Assembly: GCA_025055015.1 (NCBI GenBank)
Contig: JANWYQ010000059.1
Span: 1 to 52,339 of the forward strand
Length of the DNA: 52,339 nt
Direction of reading: 5' to 3'
DNA from: Caldilineales bacterium
GTDB taxonomy: Bacteria > Chloroflexota > Anaerolineae > JAAEKA01
Shown here: piece by piece, positions 1 through 9,440 of the stretch
Position numbering within the stretch: position 1 is the first letter of the stretch
Layout of the letters: every line of letters starts with the position of its first letter
Program-made: the position numbers and the translations under genes
The notes under the pieces: model-generated
What the model saw: only the letters and a program-made list of their open reading frames with translations
Told to the model about the DNA's origin: nothing
Database searches by the model: none

Positions 1-1
1 G

Positions 2-154
2 CCGGAGGGCGTGGAGATGGTGATGCCGGGCGACAACGTGAACCTGGTGGTGGAGTTGATCGTGCCGGTGGCGCTGGAGAAGGGGTCGCGGTTCGCCATC
101 CGGGAGGGTGGCCGCACCGTCGGCGCCGGCGTCATCACCGACATCCTGGAGTAA
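2..154 (+). CDS. tuf: Elongation factor Tu, C-terminal end (partial)
   Basis: These are the last 50 residues of EF-Tu, the GTPase that brings aminoacyl-tRNA to the ribosome; the rest lies before the window. The frame is open from base 2 to a TAA stop. Domain III signatures are visible: PGDNV near the left edge, FAIREGG in the middle and GAGVITDIL at the end, all almost invariant in bacterial EF-Tu. Its place just before rpsJ is the normal str/S10 junction, so it is probably the last gene of an rpsL-rpsG-fusA-tuf group. Confidence 0.96.
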   Translation, partial: PEGVEMVMPGDNVNLVVELIVPVALEKGSRFAIREGGRTVGAGVITDILE

Positions 155-180
155 GCACAGCGCAAGCGCGCAGGAGGACG

Positions 181-227
181 ACCGCTGAGTTTCCCGGGAA
201 CTCGCAGTCGCCGGGGAACTCAGCGGT
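181..227 (+). other. 17-bp stem-loop between tuf and rpsJ
   Basis: The left arm ACCGCTGAGTTTCCCGG (181-197) pairs with CCGGGGAACTCAGCGGT (211-227) along all 17 positions, with one G-U pair and a 13-nt loop. No T-run follows, so it is not a classical intrinsic terminator on the plus strand. It lies in the 105-nt tuf-rpsJ gap. It could be an mRNA processing or stability element, or a regulatory structure in the S10 leader; this role is inference. Confidence 0.7.
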
Positions 228-259
228 CTCGCGGCCTGCGCATCGGGTAGGAACCGACC

Positions 260-568
<309 letters not shown>

Positions 569-679
569 CGCAACAGGCAAACCAATCTGGCCGGCAGGTC
601 GGGCGCCTGGATGCCTTGCCTGCCGAGCTTGGGATGATGAGACCTTGCCCTGGGTCGGCAGTCCCTGGAGGATGTGAAC

Positions 680-1315
680 ATGAAAGGGTTATTGGGTCGC
701 AAGATCGGCATGACCCAGATCTTCGACGAAGGCGTGGTCGTGCCGGTGACGGTGTTGCAGGTCGGGCCGTGCTATGTCACCCAGAAGAAGTCGGCGGCAA
801 CGGACGGCTACTCGGCCATTCAGGTGGGGTTTGAAGAGGTCAAGCCCAAGCGTTTGAGCAAGGGTGAGCTGCAGCACCTGCGGCGCAACCAGCTGCCGCC
901 GCTGCGCCACCTGCGGGAGTTCCGGGTCAAGCCGGAGGAGCTGGACCAGTACCAGGTCGGTCAAAAGCTCACGGCCGACGTGTTCGCTCCGGGAGACCGG
1001 GTGGACGTCACCGGGACCTCCAAAGGGCGTGGGTTTCAGGGCGGTGTGAAGCGCCATGGCTTCAACCGACAGCCCAAGACCCACGGCGCCTCTGACCGCG
1101 AGCGCGCGCCGGGCGCGGCCGGCTCCGGCACAACGCCTGGCCGCACGTACAAGGGGCACCGCGGGCCGGGGCACATGGGCAACGAGCGGGTAACCGTGCA
1201 CAACCTGACGGTGGTGCGCGTGGATGCCGAGCGGGACATGATCGTGGTGCGAGGGGCTGTTCCTGGCCCGCGCGGCGGCCTGATCATCCTACGCGAGGCA
1301 AGAAAACAGGGGTGA
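680..1315 (+). CDS. rplC: 50S ribosomal protein L3
   Basis: L3 binds 23S rRNA early in assembly and reaches to the peptidyl transferase centre. The 211 residues show MKGLLGRKIGMTQ at the start, the TGTSKGRGFQGGVKRHGF loop (about 111-128) and the THGASDRERAPG segment. ATG 680 is chosen over GTG 674 because GGAGG at 667-671 lies 8 nt before the ATG but only 2 nt before the GTG. At the place where E. coli L3 carries the PrmB-methylated glutamine this protein reads GSGTTPG, so that residue is absent. The stop overlaps the rplD start by 4 nt. Confidence 0.97.
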   Translation: MKGLLGRKIGMTQIFDEGVVVPVTVLQVGPCYVTQKKSAATDGYSAIQVGFEEVKPKRLSKGELQHLRRNQLPPLRHLREFRVKPEELDQYQVGQKLTADVFAPGDRVDVTGTSKGRGFQGGVKRHGFNRQPKTHGASDRERAPGAAGSGTTPGRTYKGHRGPGHMGNERVTVHNLTVVRVDAERDMIVVRGAVPGPRGGLIILREARKQG

Positions 1316-1941
1316 GCAAGATGTTGGTACCAGTACGCAACATGGCCGGCGAGACTGTCAGCGAGATCGAGCTTCGGGATGACATCTTTGCCGCTCCGAT
1401 TAACAAGTACGTCATGCATCAGGCGCTCGTCCGCCAGTTGGCCAACGCCCGCCGCGGTACCCACAGCACCAAGGACCGCGGCGAGGTGAGCGGCGGCGGC
1501 CGCAAGCCGTGGCGCCAGAAGGGCACCGGCCGCGCGCGGCAGGGTAGCATCCGGGCGCCGCAGTGGCGCGGGGGTGGGACCGTGTTCGGCCCCAAGCCGC
1601 GCTCCTACGAGCAGCGCATGCCGCGCAAGATGCGCCGCCTGGCCATCCGCTCCGCCCTGTCGGCGAAGGTGGCGGCCAACCAGCTGGTGGTGCTGGACGC
1701 CTGGCAGCTGGACGCGCCGAAGACGAAGGCGATTGTGGGCGCGCTGCAGAACCTGAACGTGCAGCGCAGCGCGCTGATCGTGCTGCCCGGCCATAACCCG
1801 GTGGTGGAGAAGTCGGCGCGCAACCTGCCGGACGTCAAGACCCTGTGGGCCGGCTACTTGAACGTGCGCGACCTGCTGGGCTACCACACGGTGATCCTGT
1901 CGCTGGACTCCATTCCGGAGATCGAGCGCATTCTGGGCTAG
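1312..1941 (+). CDS. rplD: 50S ribosomal protein L4
   Basis: L4 (209 residues) lines the exit tunnel and, in E. coli, represses its own S10 operon. The typical extended loop is present: [19 protein letters not shown] (about 61-79), followed by the [17 protein letters not shown] segment. The GTG at 1312 overlaps the rplC stop as GTGA, suggesting translational coupling; an in-frame ATG at 1321 preceded by GGGGTGA is a reasonable alternative that would shorten the protein by three residues. rplW follows after 34 nt. Confidence 0.97.
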   Translation: MSKMLVPVRNMAGETVSEIELRDDIFAAPINKYVMHQALVRQLANARRGTHSTKDRGEVSGGGRKPWRQKGTGRARQGSIRAPQWRGGGTVFGPKPRSYEQRMPRKMRRLAIRSALSAKVAANQLVVLDAWQLDAPKTKAIVGALQNLNVQRSALIVLPGHNPVVEKSARNLPDVKTLWAGYLNVRDLLGYHTVILSLDSIPEIERILG

Positions 1942-1975
1942 CGCCACCTGGACTCAGGAGAAACGAGGTGTAACT

Positions 1976-2266
1976 ATGCACGTGCGTGAGGTTCTGCGCC
2001 GGCCCCTGATCACAGAGAAGACCACCATCCAGGCAGACGAGCTCAACCAGTACTCGTTCGAGGTTGACCGCCGCGCCAACAAGCACATGGTGAAGGACGC
2101 CGTGGAGACTTGTTTCGGCGTCAGCGTGCTCGAGGTGCGCATCATCAACGTGCCGGCGCGCATGGGCCGCCGCGGTCGCCGTCCGGTGATCAAGAAGTCC
2201 GCCTGGAAGAAGGCGATCGTGACCCTGAAGCCCGGCGACCGCATCACGTGGGCTGAGGGCGTGTAA
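1976..2266 (+). CDS. rplW: 50S ribosomal protein L23
   Basis: L23 sits at the polypeptide exit and is the docking site for trigger factor and SRP in well-studied bacteria. The 96 residues contain the N-terminal [11 protein letters not shown] motif, the [15 protein letters not shown] helix that is very typical of bacterial L23, and a basic [19 protein letters not shown] segment. A GAGGTG Shine-Dalgarno sequence lies just before ATG 1976. The gene is 34 nt after rplD and 23 nt before rplB, the standard order. Confidence 0.97.
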   Translation: MHVREVLRRPLITEKTTIQADELNQYSFEVDRRANKHMVKDAVETCFGVSVLEVRIINVPARMGRRGRRPVIKKSAWKKAIVTLKPGDRITWAEGV

Positions 2267-2289
2267 GGGCAGATCGGAAGGAGTTGGCT

Positions 2290-3126
2290 ATGGGTATCCG
2301 AATTTACAAGCCCACCTCGCCCGGTCGCCGCGGGATGAGCGTGCTCACCTTCGACGACCTAACCAAGAAGGCGCCGGAGCGCTCGCTGCTGGTCCCCCTG
2401 CAGCGCATCTCCGGGCGCAACAACCAGGGTCGGATCACCGTACGGCATCGCGGTGGTGGGCACAAGCGGATGTACCGCATTATTGACTTCCGCCGCGACA
2501 AGATCAACGTGCCGGCGCGCGTCACCGCCATCGAGTACGATCCGAACCGCTCGGCGCGCATCGCCCTGTTGACCTACGCGGACGGCGCCAAGCGCTATAT
2601 CCTGGCGCCCCTCGGCCTGAAGGTGGGCGACAAGGTGATGTCGGGCCCCGACGCCGAGATCCGCGTGGGCAACGCGCTGCCCCTGTACCGCATTCCCCTG
2701 GGCACCGTGGTGCACAACGTGGAGCTGCGGCCGGGCGGGGGCGGTCAGATCGCCCGCGCCGCCGGCGCCTCCGCCCAGGTGATGGCCAAGGAGGGCGACT
2801 ACGCCACCCTGCGGCTGCCCAGCGGCGAGATGCGTAAGGTGCTGCTGACGTGCATGGCCACCATCGGCCAGGTGGGCAACACCGACCACGCCAACGTCAA
2901 CCTGGGCAAGGCGGGCCGCAAGCGCTGGTTGGGCCGCCGACCGGAGGTGCGCGGCGTGGCCATGGACCCGGCTTCTCACCCCCACGGCGGCGGTGAGGGC
3001 CGCTCGCCCATCGGCATGCCGGGGCCCAAGACGCCGTGGGGCAAGCCGACCTTGGGCTACAAGACCCGCCGCAACAAGGCGACGGACAAGTACATCGTGC
3101 GGCGTCGCGGCAAGACGCGCCGCTAG
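2290..3126 (+). CDS. rplB: 50S ribosomal protein L2
   Basis: L2 helps join the subunits and supports peptidyl transfer. The 278-residue protein begins [15 protein letters not shown] and has the [12 protein letters not shown] motif (52-63). The conserved [11 protein letters not shown] segment, which carries the histidine known to matter for peptidyl transferase activity, is at about 230-240. ATG 2290 is preferred to TTG 2284 because AAGGAG (2278-2283) is correctly spaced only from the ATG. The tail ends in an RRRGKTRR basic run, as in most bacteria. Confidence 0.98.
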   Translation: MGIRIYKPTSPGRRGMSVLTFDDLTKKAPERSLLVPLQRISGRNNQGRITVRHRGGGHKRMYRIIDFRRDKINVPARVTAIEYDPNRSARIALLTYADGAKRYILAPLGLKVGDKVMSGPDAEIRVGNALPLYRIPLGTVVHNVELRPGGGGQIARAAGASAQVMAKEGDYATLRLPSGEMRKVLLTCMATIGQVGNTDHANVNLGKAGRKRWLGRRPEVRGVAMDPASHPHGGGEGRSPIGMPGPKTPWGKPTLGYKTRRNKATDKYIVRRRGKTRR

Positions 3127-3155
3127 CCGGTTTCGCTTCGGAGTGAGGTTGTCCG

Positions 3156-3437
3156 ATGTCACGATCGGTGAAGAAGGGGCCATACATTGACCCCAAGCTG
3201 CTGAAGAAGATCGAGGCGATGAACCGCGCCGGAGAGAAGCGCGTGATCAAAACCTGGTCCCGCGCCTCCACGGTGTTCCCGCAGATGGTGGGCCACACCA
3301 TTGCGGTCCACGACGGCCGCCGCCACGTGCCCATCTACATCTCGGAGAACATGGTTGGCCATAAGCTCGGCGAGTTTGCCCCGACGCGCTTCTTCCGTGG
3401 CCACACAGCCAAGGAGAAGCGGGTGAAGAAGCGGTGA
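3156..3437 (+). CDS. rpsS: 30S ribosomal protein S19
   Basis: S19 (93 residues) is a head protein of the small subunit that forms a complex with S13. The signature start [19 protein letters not shown] is intact, as are the [19 protein letters not shown] segment and the motif [11 protein letters not shown]. The ATG is 29 nt after rplB, with a GAGTGAGG purine stretch upstream. Size, order and sequence leave little doubt. It is followed by rplV after 44 nt. Confidence 0.98.
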   Translation: MSRSVKKGPYIDPKLLKKIEAMNRAGEKRVIKTWSRASTVFPQMVGHTIAVHDGRRHVPIYISENMVGHKLGEFAPTRFFRGHTAKEKRVKKR

Positions 3438-3481
3438 GGCTGTTGCCGCAACCGACCAGAGAAGAACAAGAGGGCTAACCA

Positions 3482-3841
3482 ATGAGCACTAATCGTTCTA
3501 CCGGCATTCAGGTTCTGGCTCAGCGCAAGCACGTCGGCATCTCGGCGCAGAAGGTGCGCCTGGTGATTGACCGAGTGCGCGGCATGCGCGCCGAGGATGC
3601 CTTGGTGACGCTGAAGTTCATGCCGCAGGCGGCGGCCAAGCCTGTGTACAAGGTGGTGGCTTCGGCCCTGGCCAACGCCGAGGAAAACGAGGGGCTGTCG
3701 CGCGGCGATATGTGGATCGCCGAGATCTACGCGGACGAGGGCCCCACGCGCAAATGGCGTCGCTTTGGCGCTCGCGGACGGTTCAAGCCGATTCTCAGGC
3801 GCTCTTCCCATATCACCGTTGTCCTGGAGGAGCGCGCCTAG
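3482..3841 (+). CDS. rplV: 50S ribosomal protein L22
   Basis: L22 (119 residues) contributes the long beta-hairpin of the exit tunnel, a known site of macrolide-related mutations. Conserved parts are ISAQKVRLVIDRVRGM near the N-terminus, ALANAEENEG in the middle, and the hairpin tip region GPTRKWRRFGARGRF near the C-terminus. The ATG at 3482 lies 44 nt after rpsS. A 94-nt gap without a gene follows before rpsC. Confidence 0.97.
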   Translation: MSTNRSTGIQVLAQRKHVGISAQKVRLVIDRVRGMRAEDALVTLKFMPQAAAKPVYKVVASALANAEENEGLSRGDMWIAEIYADEGPTRKWRRFGARGRFKPILRRSSHITVVLEERA

Positions 3842-3935
3842 GCGGTACGGTCAGGCCGCAGCCTTGACAGCGGTCCCCAGCCGGGAGACGCTTCGGCGGG
3901 TCTGACAAGCCTGGACGACCGCAGAGGAGGATACC

Positions 3936-4601
3936 TTGGGTCGCAAAGTACATCCTTACGGTTTTCGCATCGGAATCATCAAGGATTGGCAGGCGCGCTG
4001 GTACGCCGAGGGCAAGCAGTACACCGAGCTGCTGGAAGAGGACCGCAAGATCCGCGAGATGATCCGCCAGGAGCTGGGCCGGGCCTCCATCTCCACCATC
4101 GAGATCGAGCGCCAGCGCAACTACGTCCACGTGTGGATTCATACGGCCAAGCCGGGCGTCATCATCGGCAAGAAGGGCGCTCAGGTCAACCAGCTGCGCC
4201 AGAAGCTGGAGAAGTTCACCGGCAAGCGCGTGAAGATTGACGTGACCGAGATCCAGCGGCCGGAGCTGGACGCCTACCTGGTGGCGGAGAGCATCGCCGA
4301 GCAGATCGAGCGGCGCATCTCCCACAAGCGCGCCATGAAACAGGCTATCACCCGCGCCATGCGCTTGGGCGCCCAGGGCGTGATGATCACCTGCTCGGGC
4401 CGGCTGGCCGGCTCCGAAATGGCCCGCCGGGAGACCCAGCGCCAGGGCCGCGTGCCGCGCCACACCCTGCGCGCCGACATTGACTACGCCACCGCCGAAG
4501 CGCTGACCACGTTTGGCCGGATCGGCATCAAGGTGTGGATCTACAAGGGCGAGGTGTTGCCGCAGCGGTCGCCGGTGGCGGCGGTCAGCACCACGAGCTA
4601 G
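3936..4601 (+). CDS. rpsC: 30S ribosomal protein S3 (TTG start)
   Basis: S3 lies at the mRNA entry site. The 221-residue protein starts with the highly conserved [12 protein letters not shown] and has a type II KH motif, GVIIGKKG, at 74-81. Its C-terminal domain keeps [14 protein letters not shown]. The start codon is TTG at 3936: AGAGGAGG (3923-3930) is a strong Shine-Dalgarno with 5-nt spacing, and the S3 N-terminus begins exactly there, so no ATG fits. It is one of four TTG starts in essential genes of this cluster. rplP follows after 57 nt. Confidence 0.97.
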   Translation: MGRKVHPYGFRIGIIKDWQARWYAEGKQYTELLEEDRKIREMIRQELGRASISTIEIERQRNYVHVWIHTAKPGVIIGKKGAQVNQLRQKLEKFTGKRVKIDVTEIQRPELDAYLVAESIAEQIERRISHKRAMKQAITRAMRLGAQGVMITCSGRLAGSEMARRETQRQGRVPRHTLRADIDYATAEALTTFGRIGIKVWIYKGEVLPQRSPVAAVSTTS

Positions 4602-4658
4602 GCGGCCGGCCGCTCAGCCTATGGCTCGGGTCGTTATCGAAGGCAAGGAGACGGCACC

Positions 4659-5078
4659 ATGTTGATGCCGAAACGAGTGAAGTATCGCAAGCAATTCCGC
4701 GGCCGCATGCGCGGCACCGCCCAGCGCGGCAACACGGTCAACCAGGGCGAGTATGGCCTGCAGGCGCTGGAGCCGTGCTGGATGACCGCGCGGCAGATCG
4801 AGGCTGCCCGGCGCGCCATCGTCCGCTACGTCCGCCGCGGTGGCAAGATCTGGATCAAGGTCTTCCCGGACAAGCCGGTGACGGCCAAGGCCGCCGAGAC
4901 GCGCATGGGCAGCGGCAAGGGCGCTGTGGACCACTGGGTCGCGGTGGTGCGACCGGGCCGCGTCCTGTTCGAGATTGCCGGCGTAGACGAGGCCACCGCG
5001 CGCGAGGCGCTGCGCCTGGCCGCCCATAAGCTGCCGATCCGCACCCAGTTCGTCAAGCGCGAGATAGGAGAGGGTTGA
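4659..5078 (+). CDS. rplP: 50S ribosomal protein L16
   Basis: L16 (139 residues) helps organise the A-site tRNA binding region of the large subunit. Its start [19 protein letters not shown] is characteristic, and it retains the [13 protein letters not shown] and [15 protein letters not shown] motifs, the latter around residues 90-103. AAGGAGA lies upstream of ATG 4659. rpmC begins 2 nt after the stop, so the two are almost certainly cotranscribed and probably translationally coupled. Confidence 0.98.
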   Translation: MLMPKRVKYRKQFRGRMRGTAQRGNTVNQGEYGLQALEPCWMTARQIEAARRAIVRYVRRGGKIWIKVFPDKPVTAKAAETRMGSGKGAVDHWVAVVRPGRVLFEIAGVDEATAREALRLAAHKLPIRTQFVKREIGEG

Positions 5079-5080
5079 CC

Positions 5081-5305
5081 ATGCGACCACACGAGATCCG
5101 CACCCTGACGAACGCAGAGATTGGGCAGCGGCTGGACGAAGCGTACGAGGAGCTGTTCAACCTGCGGTTTCAGCGCTCCATGAAGCAGCTCAAGAACACG
5201 GCCCGCATCCAGCAGGTCAAGCGCGATATCGCTCGGCTGAAGACCGTCCTGCGCGAGCGCGAGCTGGCCGCTTGGCTGGCCCAGCAGGAGGAAGGCCATG
5301 CGTGA
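5081..5305 (+). CDS. rpmC: 50S ribosomal protein L29
   Basis: L29 is a small helical protein at the tunnel exit beside L23. The 74 residues begin [18 protein letters not shown] and contain the family motif ELFNLRFQ (about 25-32), then two long helices. ATG 5081 is preferred to TTG 5075, which overlaps the rplP stop; a TAGGAGAGGG sequence spaces well to the ATG. The 3' end overlaps rpsQ by 8 nt. It is slightly longer than the usual 60-70 residues. Confidence 0.95.
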   Translation: MRPHEIRTLTNAEIGQRLDEAYEELFNLRFQRSMKQLKNTARIQQVKRDIARLKTVLRERELAAWLAQQEEGHA

Positions 5306-5555
5306 AAGACGCAAGACCCTGGTCGGCGTAGTGACCAGCGACAAGATGGACAAGACGGTGGTGGTGGAGGTGGAGCGCATGACTCGCCACCCGATGTACG
5401 GCAAGGTGATCCGCCGCCATCGCCGCTTCATGGCTCACGACGAGCACAACCAGTGCCGCGTGGGCGACACCGTGCGCATCCTGGAGTCTCGCCCTCTCAG
5501 CCGCCACAAGCGCTGGGTGGTGGAGTCCATCCTGCAGCGGTCGCCGGAGAGCTAG
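5298..5555 (+). CDS. rpsQ: 30S ribosomal protein S17
   Basis: S17 (85 residues) is a primary 16S rRNA binder with an OB fold. Signature segments are [18 protein letters not shown] near the N-terminus, [10 protein letters not shown], then [16 protein letters not shown] and [13 protein letters not shown]. The ATG at 5298 lies inside the end of rpmC, with AGGAGGAAGG just upstream, so ribosomes ending rpmC are well placed to restart here. rplN starts 42 nt later. Confidence 0.97.
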   Translation: MRERRKTLVGVVTSDKMDKTVVVEVERMTRHPMYGKVIRRHRRFMAHDEHNQCRVGDTVRILESRPLSRHKRWVVESILQRSPES

Positions 5556-5597
5556 GATCTCGCCCAGGCGTTCTTTCCTAGACGAACGAGGTGACTC

Positions 5598-5966
5598 ATG
5601 ATTCAACAGGAGAGCCGGCTCAAGGTAGCCGACAACACCGGCGCGAAGGAGATCCTGGTGATCCAGGTGCGCGGCAGCACGGGCCGACGCTACGGCCGCG
5701 TGGGCGACATTATCGTGGCCACGGTGAAGCAGGCTACGCCCCACAGCTCCATCAAGAAGGGCGACATCGTGCGCGCGGTGATCGTGCGCACCAAGAAGGA
5801 GTACGGTCGGCCCGATGGCAGCCACATCCGCTTCGACGACAATGCGGCTGTCATCATTGACGACAACAACAACCCCAAGGGCACCCGCATCTTTGGCCCG
5901 GTGGCCCGCGAGCTGCGGGAGCGGGGCTTCATGAAGATCGTGTCGTTGGCGCCGGAGGTGCTGTGA
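5598..5966 (+). CDS. rplN: 50S ribosomal protein L14
   Basis: L14 (122 residues, exactly the usual length) forms inter-subunit bridges. It opens with [19 protein letters not shown] and keeps [13 protein letters not shown], the [21 protein letters not shown] segment and the closing [23 protein letters not shown] type of ending, all very highly conserved. The last base of its TGA stop is the first base of the rplX ATG, so the two genes are tightly coupled. Confidence 0.98.
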   Translation: MIQQESRLKVADNTGAKEILVIQVRGSTGRRYGRVGDIIVATVKQATPHSSIKKGDIVRAVIVRTKKEYGRPDGSHIRFDDNAAVIIDDNNNPKGTRIFGPVARELRERGFMKIVSLAPEVL

Positions 5967-6319
5967 TGCACATCAAGACAGGTGATACCGTGGAAGTGAT
6001 CCGCGGGGAGTACCGCGGCGAGCGCGGCCAGGTGCAACGGGTGTTGCCGGGCCGCAGCAGCTATCGCCGCACAGGCTACCCGGATCCCAACAAGACACGG
6101 GTGGTGGTGGCCGGCGTGAACATGGTGATTAAGCACCAGCGCCGCACCGGCAACGTGCGCACGCAGACCGGGCGCATCGAGCGCGAGGCGCCGATCCACA
6201 TCAGCAACGTCATGCTGGTGTGCCCGACGTGCAGCAAGGCCACCCGGGTGGGCTACCAGATCGCCGCCGACGGCAGCAAGTCGCGCGTGTGCAAGAAGTG
6301 CGGCGCTCTGATTGACTGA
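5966..6319 (+). CDS. rplX: 50S ribosomal protein L24, zinc-finger form
   Basis: L24 starts assembly of the large subunit. The N-terminal KOW-type segment IKTGDTVEVIRGEYRGERG is intact. The C-terminal half carries two CxxC knuckles (C86/C89 and C109/C112, CPTC and CKKC) that should hold a zinc ion, as in other zinc-type L24 proteins. The ATG at 5966 shares one base with the rplN stop, and GGAGGTG lies 6-7 nt upstream, so it is preferred to GTG 5963. The length of 117 residues fits the family. Confidence 0.97.
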   Translation: MHIKTGDTVEVIRGEYRGERGQVQRVLPGRSSYRRTGYPDPNKTRVVVAGVNMVIKHQRRTGNVRTQTGRIEREAPIHISNVMLVCPTCSKATRVGYQIAADGSKSRVCKKCGALID

Positions 6320-6346
6320 CGGACCGGCGGCTGATAGGAGTTCATC

Positions 6347-6907
6347 ATGCCCAGGCTGAAAGAGCTGTATCGCAAAGAAGTGGTGCCTGCATTGATCCGG
6401 GAGTTTAACTACCGAAACCCTATGCAGGTGCCGCGACTGGAGAAAATCGTTATCAACATCGGGATGGGCGAGGCGCTTCAGAACGCTAAGGCGCTGGATG
6501 CTGCCATGTCCGACCTGATGCAGATCACCGGCCAGAAGCCCGTCACCACCAAGGCGCGCAAGTCCATCGCCGGCTTTAAGCTGCGCGAGGGGAATACCAT
6601 CGGCGTGATGGTGACTCTGCGCGGGGACCGCATGTGGGACTTCTTGGATCGGCTGTGCAACATCGCCCTGCCGCGGCTGCGCGACTTTCGCGGCGTCTCT
6701 CCGGACTCCTTCGACGGCCGAGGCAACTATAGCCTGGGGCTGCGCGAGCAGCTGATCTTCCCGGAGATTGACTACGAAAAGGTGGACAAGGTGCGCGGCA
6801 TGTCGGTGACCATCGTGACCACAGCCAAGACGGACGAAGAAGCGCGCAGCCTGCTGCGCCGCCTGGGAATGCCCTTCAGCACTCGGGCGGCTGCGGCCAA
6901 GCGGTAG
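6347..6907 (+). CDS. rplE: 50S ribosomal protein L5
   Basis: L5 (186 residues) binds 5S rRNA in the central protuberance. Conserved stretches include [67 protein letters not shown], and [14 protein letters not shown]. It is 27 nt after rplX. A 71-nt gap containing a perfect 16-bp palindrome separates it from rpsN. Confidence 0.98.
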   Translation: MPRLKELYRKEVVPALIREFNYRNPMQVPRLEKIVINIGMGEALQNAKALDAAMSDLMQITGQKPVTTKARKSIAGFKLREGNTIGVMVTLRGDRMWDFLDRLCNIALPRLRDFRGVSPDSFDGRGNYSLGLREQLIFPEIDYEKVDKVRGMSVTIVTTAKTDEEARSLLRRLGMPFSTRAAAAKR

Positions 6908-6913
6908 ACCACG

Positions 6914-6929
6914 CCTGGGGCGCCCCAGG
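6914..6929. repeat. 16-bp perfect palindrome between rplE and rpsN
   Basis: CCTGGGGCGCCCCAGG is self-complementary over its whole length and lies 7 nt after the rplE stop. In RNA it can form a short GC hairpin only with an unpaired centre, or a dimer contact. No T-run follows. Its meaning is unknown; a role in mRNA stability or an operator is possible but not shown. Confidence 0.6.
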
Positions 6930-6978
6930 GCGCTTGAGGCTCGGCCGGACCTGTAACTAGAGAACAGAGGCAACTACC

Positions 6979-7161
6979 TTGGCTAAGAAGTCCATCATCG
7001 TTCGAGAGACTCGGCGCAAGTATCCCACCCGAGTGCGCAATCGGTGCAAGATGTGCGGCCGCCCGCGCGGCTATATGCGCCGCTTCCAGCTGTGCCGCAT
7101 CTGCTTCCGTCGCGAGGCCCTGGAGGGCCGCCTGCCGGGTGTGATGAAATCGAGCTGGTAG
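6979..7161 (+). CDS. rpsN: 30S ribosomal protein S14, zinc type (TTG start)
   Basis: S14 is a 60-residue head protein of the small subunit, close to the 61-residue zinc-containing form. Four cysteines in two pairs (C23/C26 CKMC and C39/C42 CRIC) make the zinc site. The start [10 protein letters not shown] is encoded from TTG 6979, preceded by CAGAGG (6965-6970) at 8-nt spacing; no ATG is available at the conserved N-terminus. This is the second TTG start in the cluster. rpsH follows after 43 nt. Confidence 0.97.
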   Translation: MAKKSIIVRETRRKYPTRVRNRCKMCGRPRGYMRRFQLCRICFRREALEGRLPGVMKSSW

Positions 7162-7204
7162 ATGCGCTGTTTGCGCCGCCACGAGAGACGGAGTCTGATG
7201 TATC

Positions 7205-7600
7205 ATGACCAGTGATCCTATCGCCGATATGCTGAACCGGATCAGCATGGCGCTGCACGCCCGCCACAAGCAGGTGCTGATTCCGAGTTCCAAAGAAAAG
7301 GTCGCCATCGCCCGGATCCTGAAAGAGGAAGGCTTCATCCAGAACTACCAGGTGACGCGCGATCAGCCCCAGCCCAAGCTGCGCATCGTCCTCAAGTACG
7401 ACGAGGAGCGGCGGCCGGTGATCACCAAGCTGCAGCGCGTCAGCAAGCCGGGTCGGCGCATCTACGTCGGCCGGCAGGACATCCCCTGGGTGCTCAGCGG
7501 CCTGGGGATCGCCATCCTCTCGACCCCGCGCGGGATCATGACCGGGCACCAGGCCCGGCGGTTGAAGGTCGGCGGCGAGGTGCTCTGCTACGTGTGGTAG
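7205..7600 (+). CDS. rpsH: 30S ribosomal protein S8
   Basis: S8 (131 residues) organises the central domain of 16S rRNA and in E. coli represses the spc operon. It begins [20 protein letters not shown] and contains [20 protein letters not shown]. The C-terminal motifs are [19 protein letters not shown] and GGEVLCYVW, the last being the family's invariant ending. It sits 43 nt after rpsN and 77 nt before rplF. Confidence 0.98.
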   Translation: MTSDPIADMLNRISMALHARHKQVLIPSSKEKVAIARILKEEGFIQNYQVTRDQPQPKLRIVLKYDEERRPVITKLQRVSKPGRRIYVGRQDIPWVLSGLGIAILSTPRGIMTGHQARRLKVGGEVLCYVW

Positions 7601-7677
7601 CCGGCGGCGACGTCGCGTCCTCCCTCCCGACCCAGGGCGGGACGGCGCGCGACGCCCGGAGACCCGGAGGTGTAACC

Positions 7678-8220
7678 GTGTCACGAATAGGAAAACTCCC
7701 GATCGCCGTGCCCAAGAACGTCTCGGTCACCATCCAGCCGGACAACACGGTGATCGTTAAAGGCCCCAAGGGCCAACTGCAAAAGACCTTCCCGCGCGAC
7801 ATGCGCATCGAGCTGGCGGACGGGCAGCTGCGGGTCTACCGCCCCTCCGACAACCGGTTTCACCGCATGCAGCACGGCCTGACGCGCGCGCTGTTGGCCA
7901 ACATGGTGCAGGGCGTGGTCTCAGGCTTCAAGCGGTCCTTGACCATCGAGGGCGTCGGCTATCGCGCCGAGATGCAGGGGCCGAAGCTGGTGCTCTTCAT
8001 GGGCTACTCCCATCCGGTGGAGATGGTGCCGCCGCCCGGCATCACCTACAGCATGGACAAGTCGGGCCGCATCATCACCGTGGAGGGCATTGACAAGGAG
8101 CTGGTGGGCCTGATGGCGGCGCGCATTCGCGCCGTACGGCCGCCGGAGCCGTACCACGGCAAGGGCCTGCGCTACAACGAGGAAGTGGTCCGCCGCAAGC
8201 AGGGCAAGACCGGCAAGTAA
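7678..8220 (+). CDS. rplF: 50S ribosomal protein L6
   Basis: L6 (180 residues) contacts the sarcin-ricin loop region. The protein opens [16 protein letters not shown] and contains VKGPKGQL. The C-terminal repeat ends in [16 protein letters not shown], the standard signature. The start is GTG 7678, placed 7 nt after the strong GGAGG at 7666-7670 and coding exactly the conserved N-terminus; the open frame extends further upstream but codes for nothing L6-like. rplR follows after 56 nt. Confidence 0.97.
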   Translation: MSRIGKLPIAVPKNVSVTIQPDNTVIVKGPKGQLQKTFPRDMRIELADGQLRVYRPSDNRFHRMQHGLTRALLANMVQGVVSGFKRSLTIEGVGYRAEMQGPKLVLFMGYSHPVEMVPPPGITYSMDKSGRIITVEGIDKELVGLMAARIRAVRPPEPYHGKGLRYNEEVVRRKQGKTGK

Positions 8221-8276
8221 CCCGTAGGCGTTCGAGCGCGCTGAGAGAACTGCCGACGGATAAGGAGATCAGGTAC

Positions 8277-8642
8277 ATGGCGAAGGAAAGTCGGGCTGTT
8301 GCGCGTCAGAAGCGCCACAAGCGCATCCGCTACAAGATCCACGGCACGGCCGAGCGGCCGCGCCTGAACGTGTATCGCAGCCTCAGCCACATCTACGCCC
8401 AGGTGATTGACGACGACCAGGGCCGGACCCTGGCCTCGGCCTCGACCTTGGACGCTGAGCTGCGGGACCAGCTGGTCGGCAAGACCAAGACCGAGCAGGC
8501 GCGGGCGGTGGGCGCCCTGGTGGCAAAGCGCGCCCGGGAAAAGGGTATCACCAAGGTGGTGTTCGACCGCGGGGGCTACCCCTACCACGGTCGGGTACGT
8601 GCTCTGGCCGAGGCCTCGCGCGAGGGCGGCCTGGAGTTCTAG
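8277..8642 (+). CDS. rplR: 50S ribosomal protein L18
   Basis: L18 (121 residues) delivers 5S rRNA to the large subunit together with L5. The N-terminus is basic ([20 protein letters not shown]), followed by [16 protein letters not shown] and the ending [25 protein letters not shown] pattern typical of bacterial L18. ATG 8277 has AAGGAGATC upstream. It lies between rplF and rpsE as in most spc operons. Confidence 0.97.
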   Translation: MAKESRAVARQKRHKRIRYKIHGTAERPRLNVYRSLSHIYAQVIDDDQGRTLASASTLDAELRDQLVGKTKTEQARAVGALVAKRAREKGITKVVFDRGGYPYHGRVRALAEASREGGLEF

Positions 8643-8681
8643 CCGCCGGCTGCGAGCGGCCTTCACGAGGCAGGAGAGACC

Positions 8682-9230
8682 ATGCCAACACCGAAGAAAC
8701 AACAACGGCGAACTCGAGAGGAAGAAGAGCGCGAGGAACTAGACGAGCGGGTCGTGGACCTAGCTCGCACGGCGAAGGTGGTCAAGGGCGGCCGGCGCTT
8801 CAGCTTCCGGGCTGTGGTGGTGGTCGGCGACAACAAGGGCCGCGTTGGCGTCGGCGTCGGCAAGGCGCGCGAGGTGCCGGAGGCCATCCGCAAGGGCAGC
8901 GAGCGCGCCCGGCGCAACATGCGCACCATCCCCCTGGAGGGCACGACCATCCCCCACGAGGTGGTGTCGGACTTCAGCGCCGCTAGGGTGCTGCTCAAGC
9001 CCGCCTCGCCCGGCACCGGCGTGATCGCCGGCGGCGGCGTGCGCGCGGTGGTGGAAGCCGCCGGCATCAAGGACATCCTGACCAAGTCCATGGGCAGCCC
9101 CAACATCCTCAACGTGGTCACCGCCACCTACCTGGGGCTGTGCCAGCTGAAGGACCCGGAGCGGGAGGCCCAGCGCCGCGGCAAGCCCGCCGGATCGTTG
9201 GCACCCTTCTGGAGGCGAGATGCAAAGTAA
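8682..9230 (+). CDS. rpsE: 30S ribosomal protein S5
   Basis: S5 (182 residues) helps decoding accuracy and mRNA unwinding. Visible motifs are [20 protein letters not shown], the [20 protein letters not shown] stretch of the double-stranded-RNA-binding-like domain, and [20 protein letters not shown]. An acidic and basic N-terminal extension (about the first 20 residues) precedes the conserved core. Its 3' end overlaps rpmD by 11 nt. Confidence 0.98.
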   Translation: MPTPKKQQRRTREEEEREELDERVVDLARTAKVVKGGRRFSFRAVVVVGDNKGRVGVGVGKAREVPEAIRKGSERARRNMRTIPLEGTTIPHEVVSDFSAARVLLKPASPGTGVIAGGGVRAVVEAAGIKDILTKSMGSPNILNVVTATYLGLCQLKDPEREAQRRGKPAGSLAPFWRRDAK

Positions 9231-9429
9231 GCACATTGATCCGACGGCCAAGAAGGTGCGCATCACCTACGTGCGCAGCGCCATTGGACAGACCAAGAGC
9301 CACAAGGCCACCATTCAGGCCTTGGGCCTGCGCCGGCTGGGTGACAGCGTGGAGAAGGACAACACCCCCGCCATCCGCGGGATGATTGACCTGGTCGGTC
9401 ATCTGGTGGCGGTGGAGGTGGTGGAATAG
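9220..9429 (+). CDS. rpmD: 50S ribosomal protein L30
   Basis: L30 (69 residues) is a small large-subunit protein. The core [20 protein letters not shown] and [21 protein letters not shown] are textbook L30. The ATG at 9220 lies inside the end of rpsE, preceded by GGAGGCGAG; the first eight residues are an extension before the conserved core. The spacing implies translational coupling to rpsE. A 44-nt gap holding a 20-bp palindrome separates it from rplO. Confidence 0.96.
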   Translation: MQSKHIDPTAKKVRITYVRSAIGQTKSHKATIQALGLRRLGDSVEKDNTPAIRGMIDLVGHLVAVEVVE

Positions 9430-9440
9430 CCTGCGTGCAA

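Noticed and set aside
160-180. GGAGGA at about 172-177 as a ribosome site for a gene before rpsJ
   Set aside because: No start codon with an open frame follows; it lies at the foot of the large hairpin.
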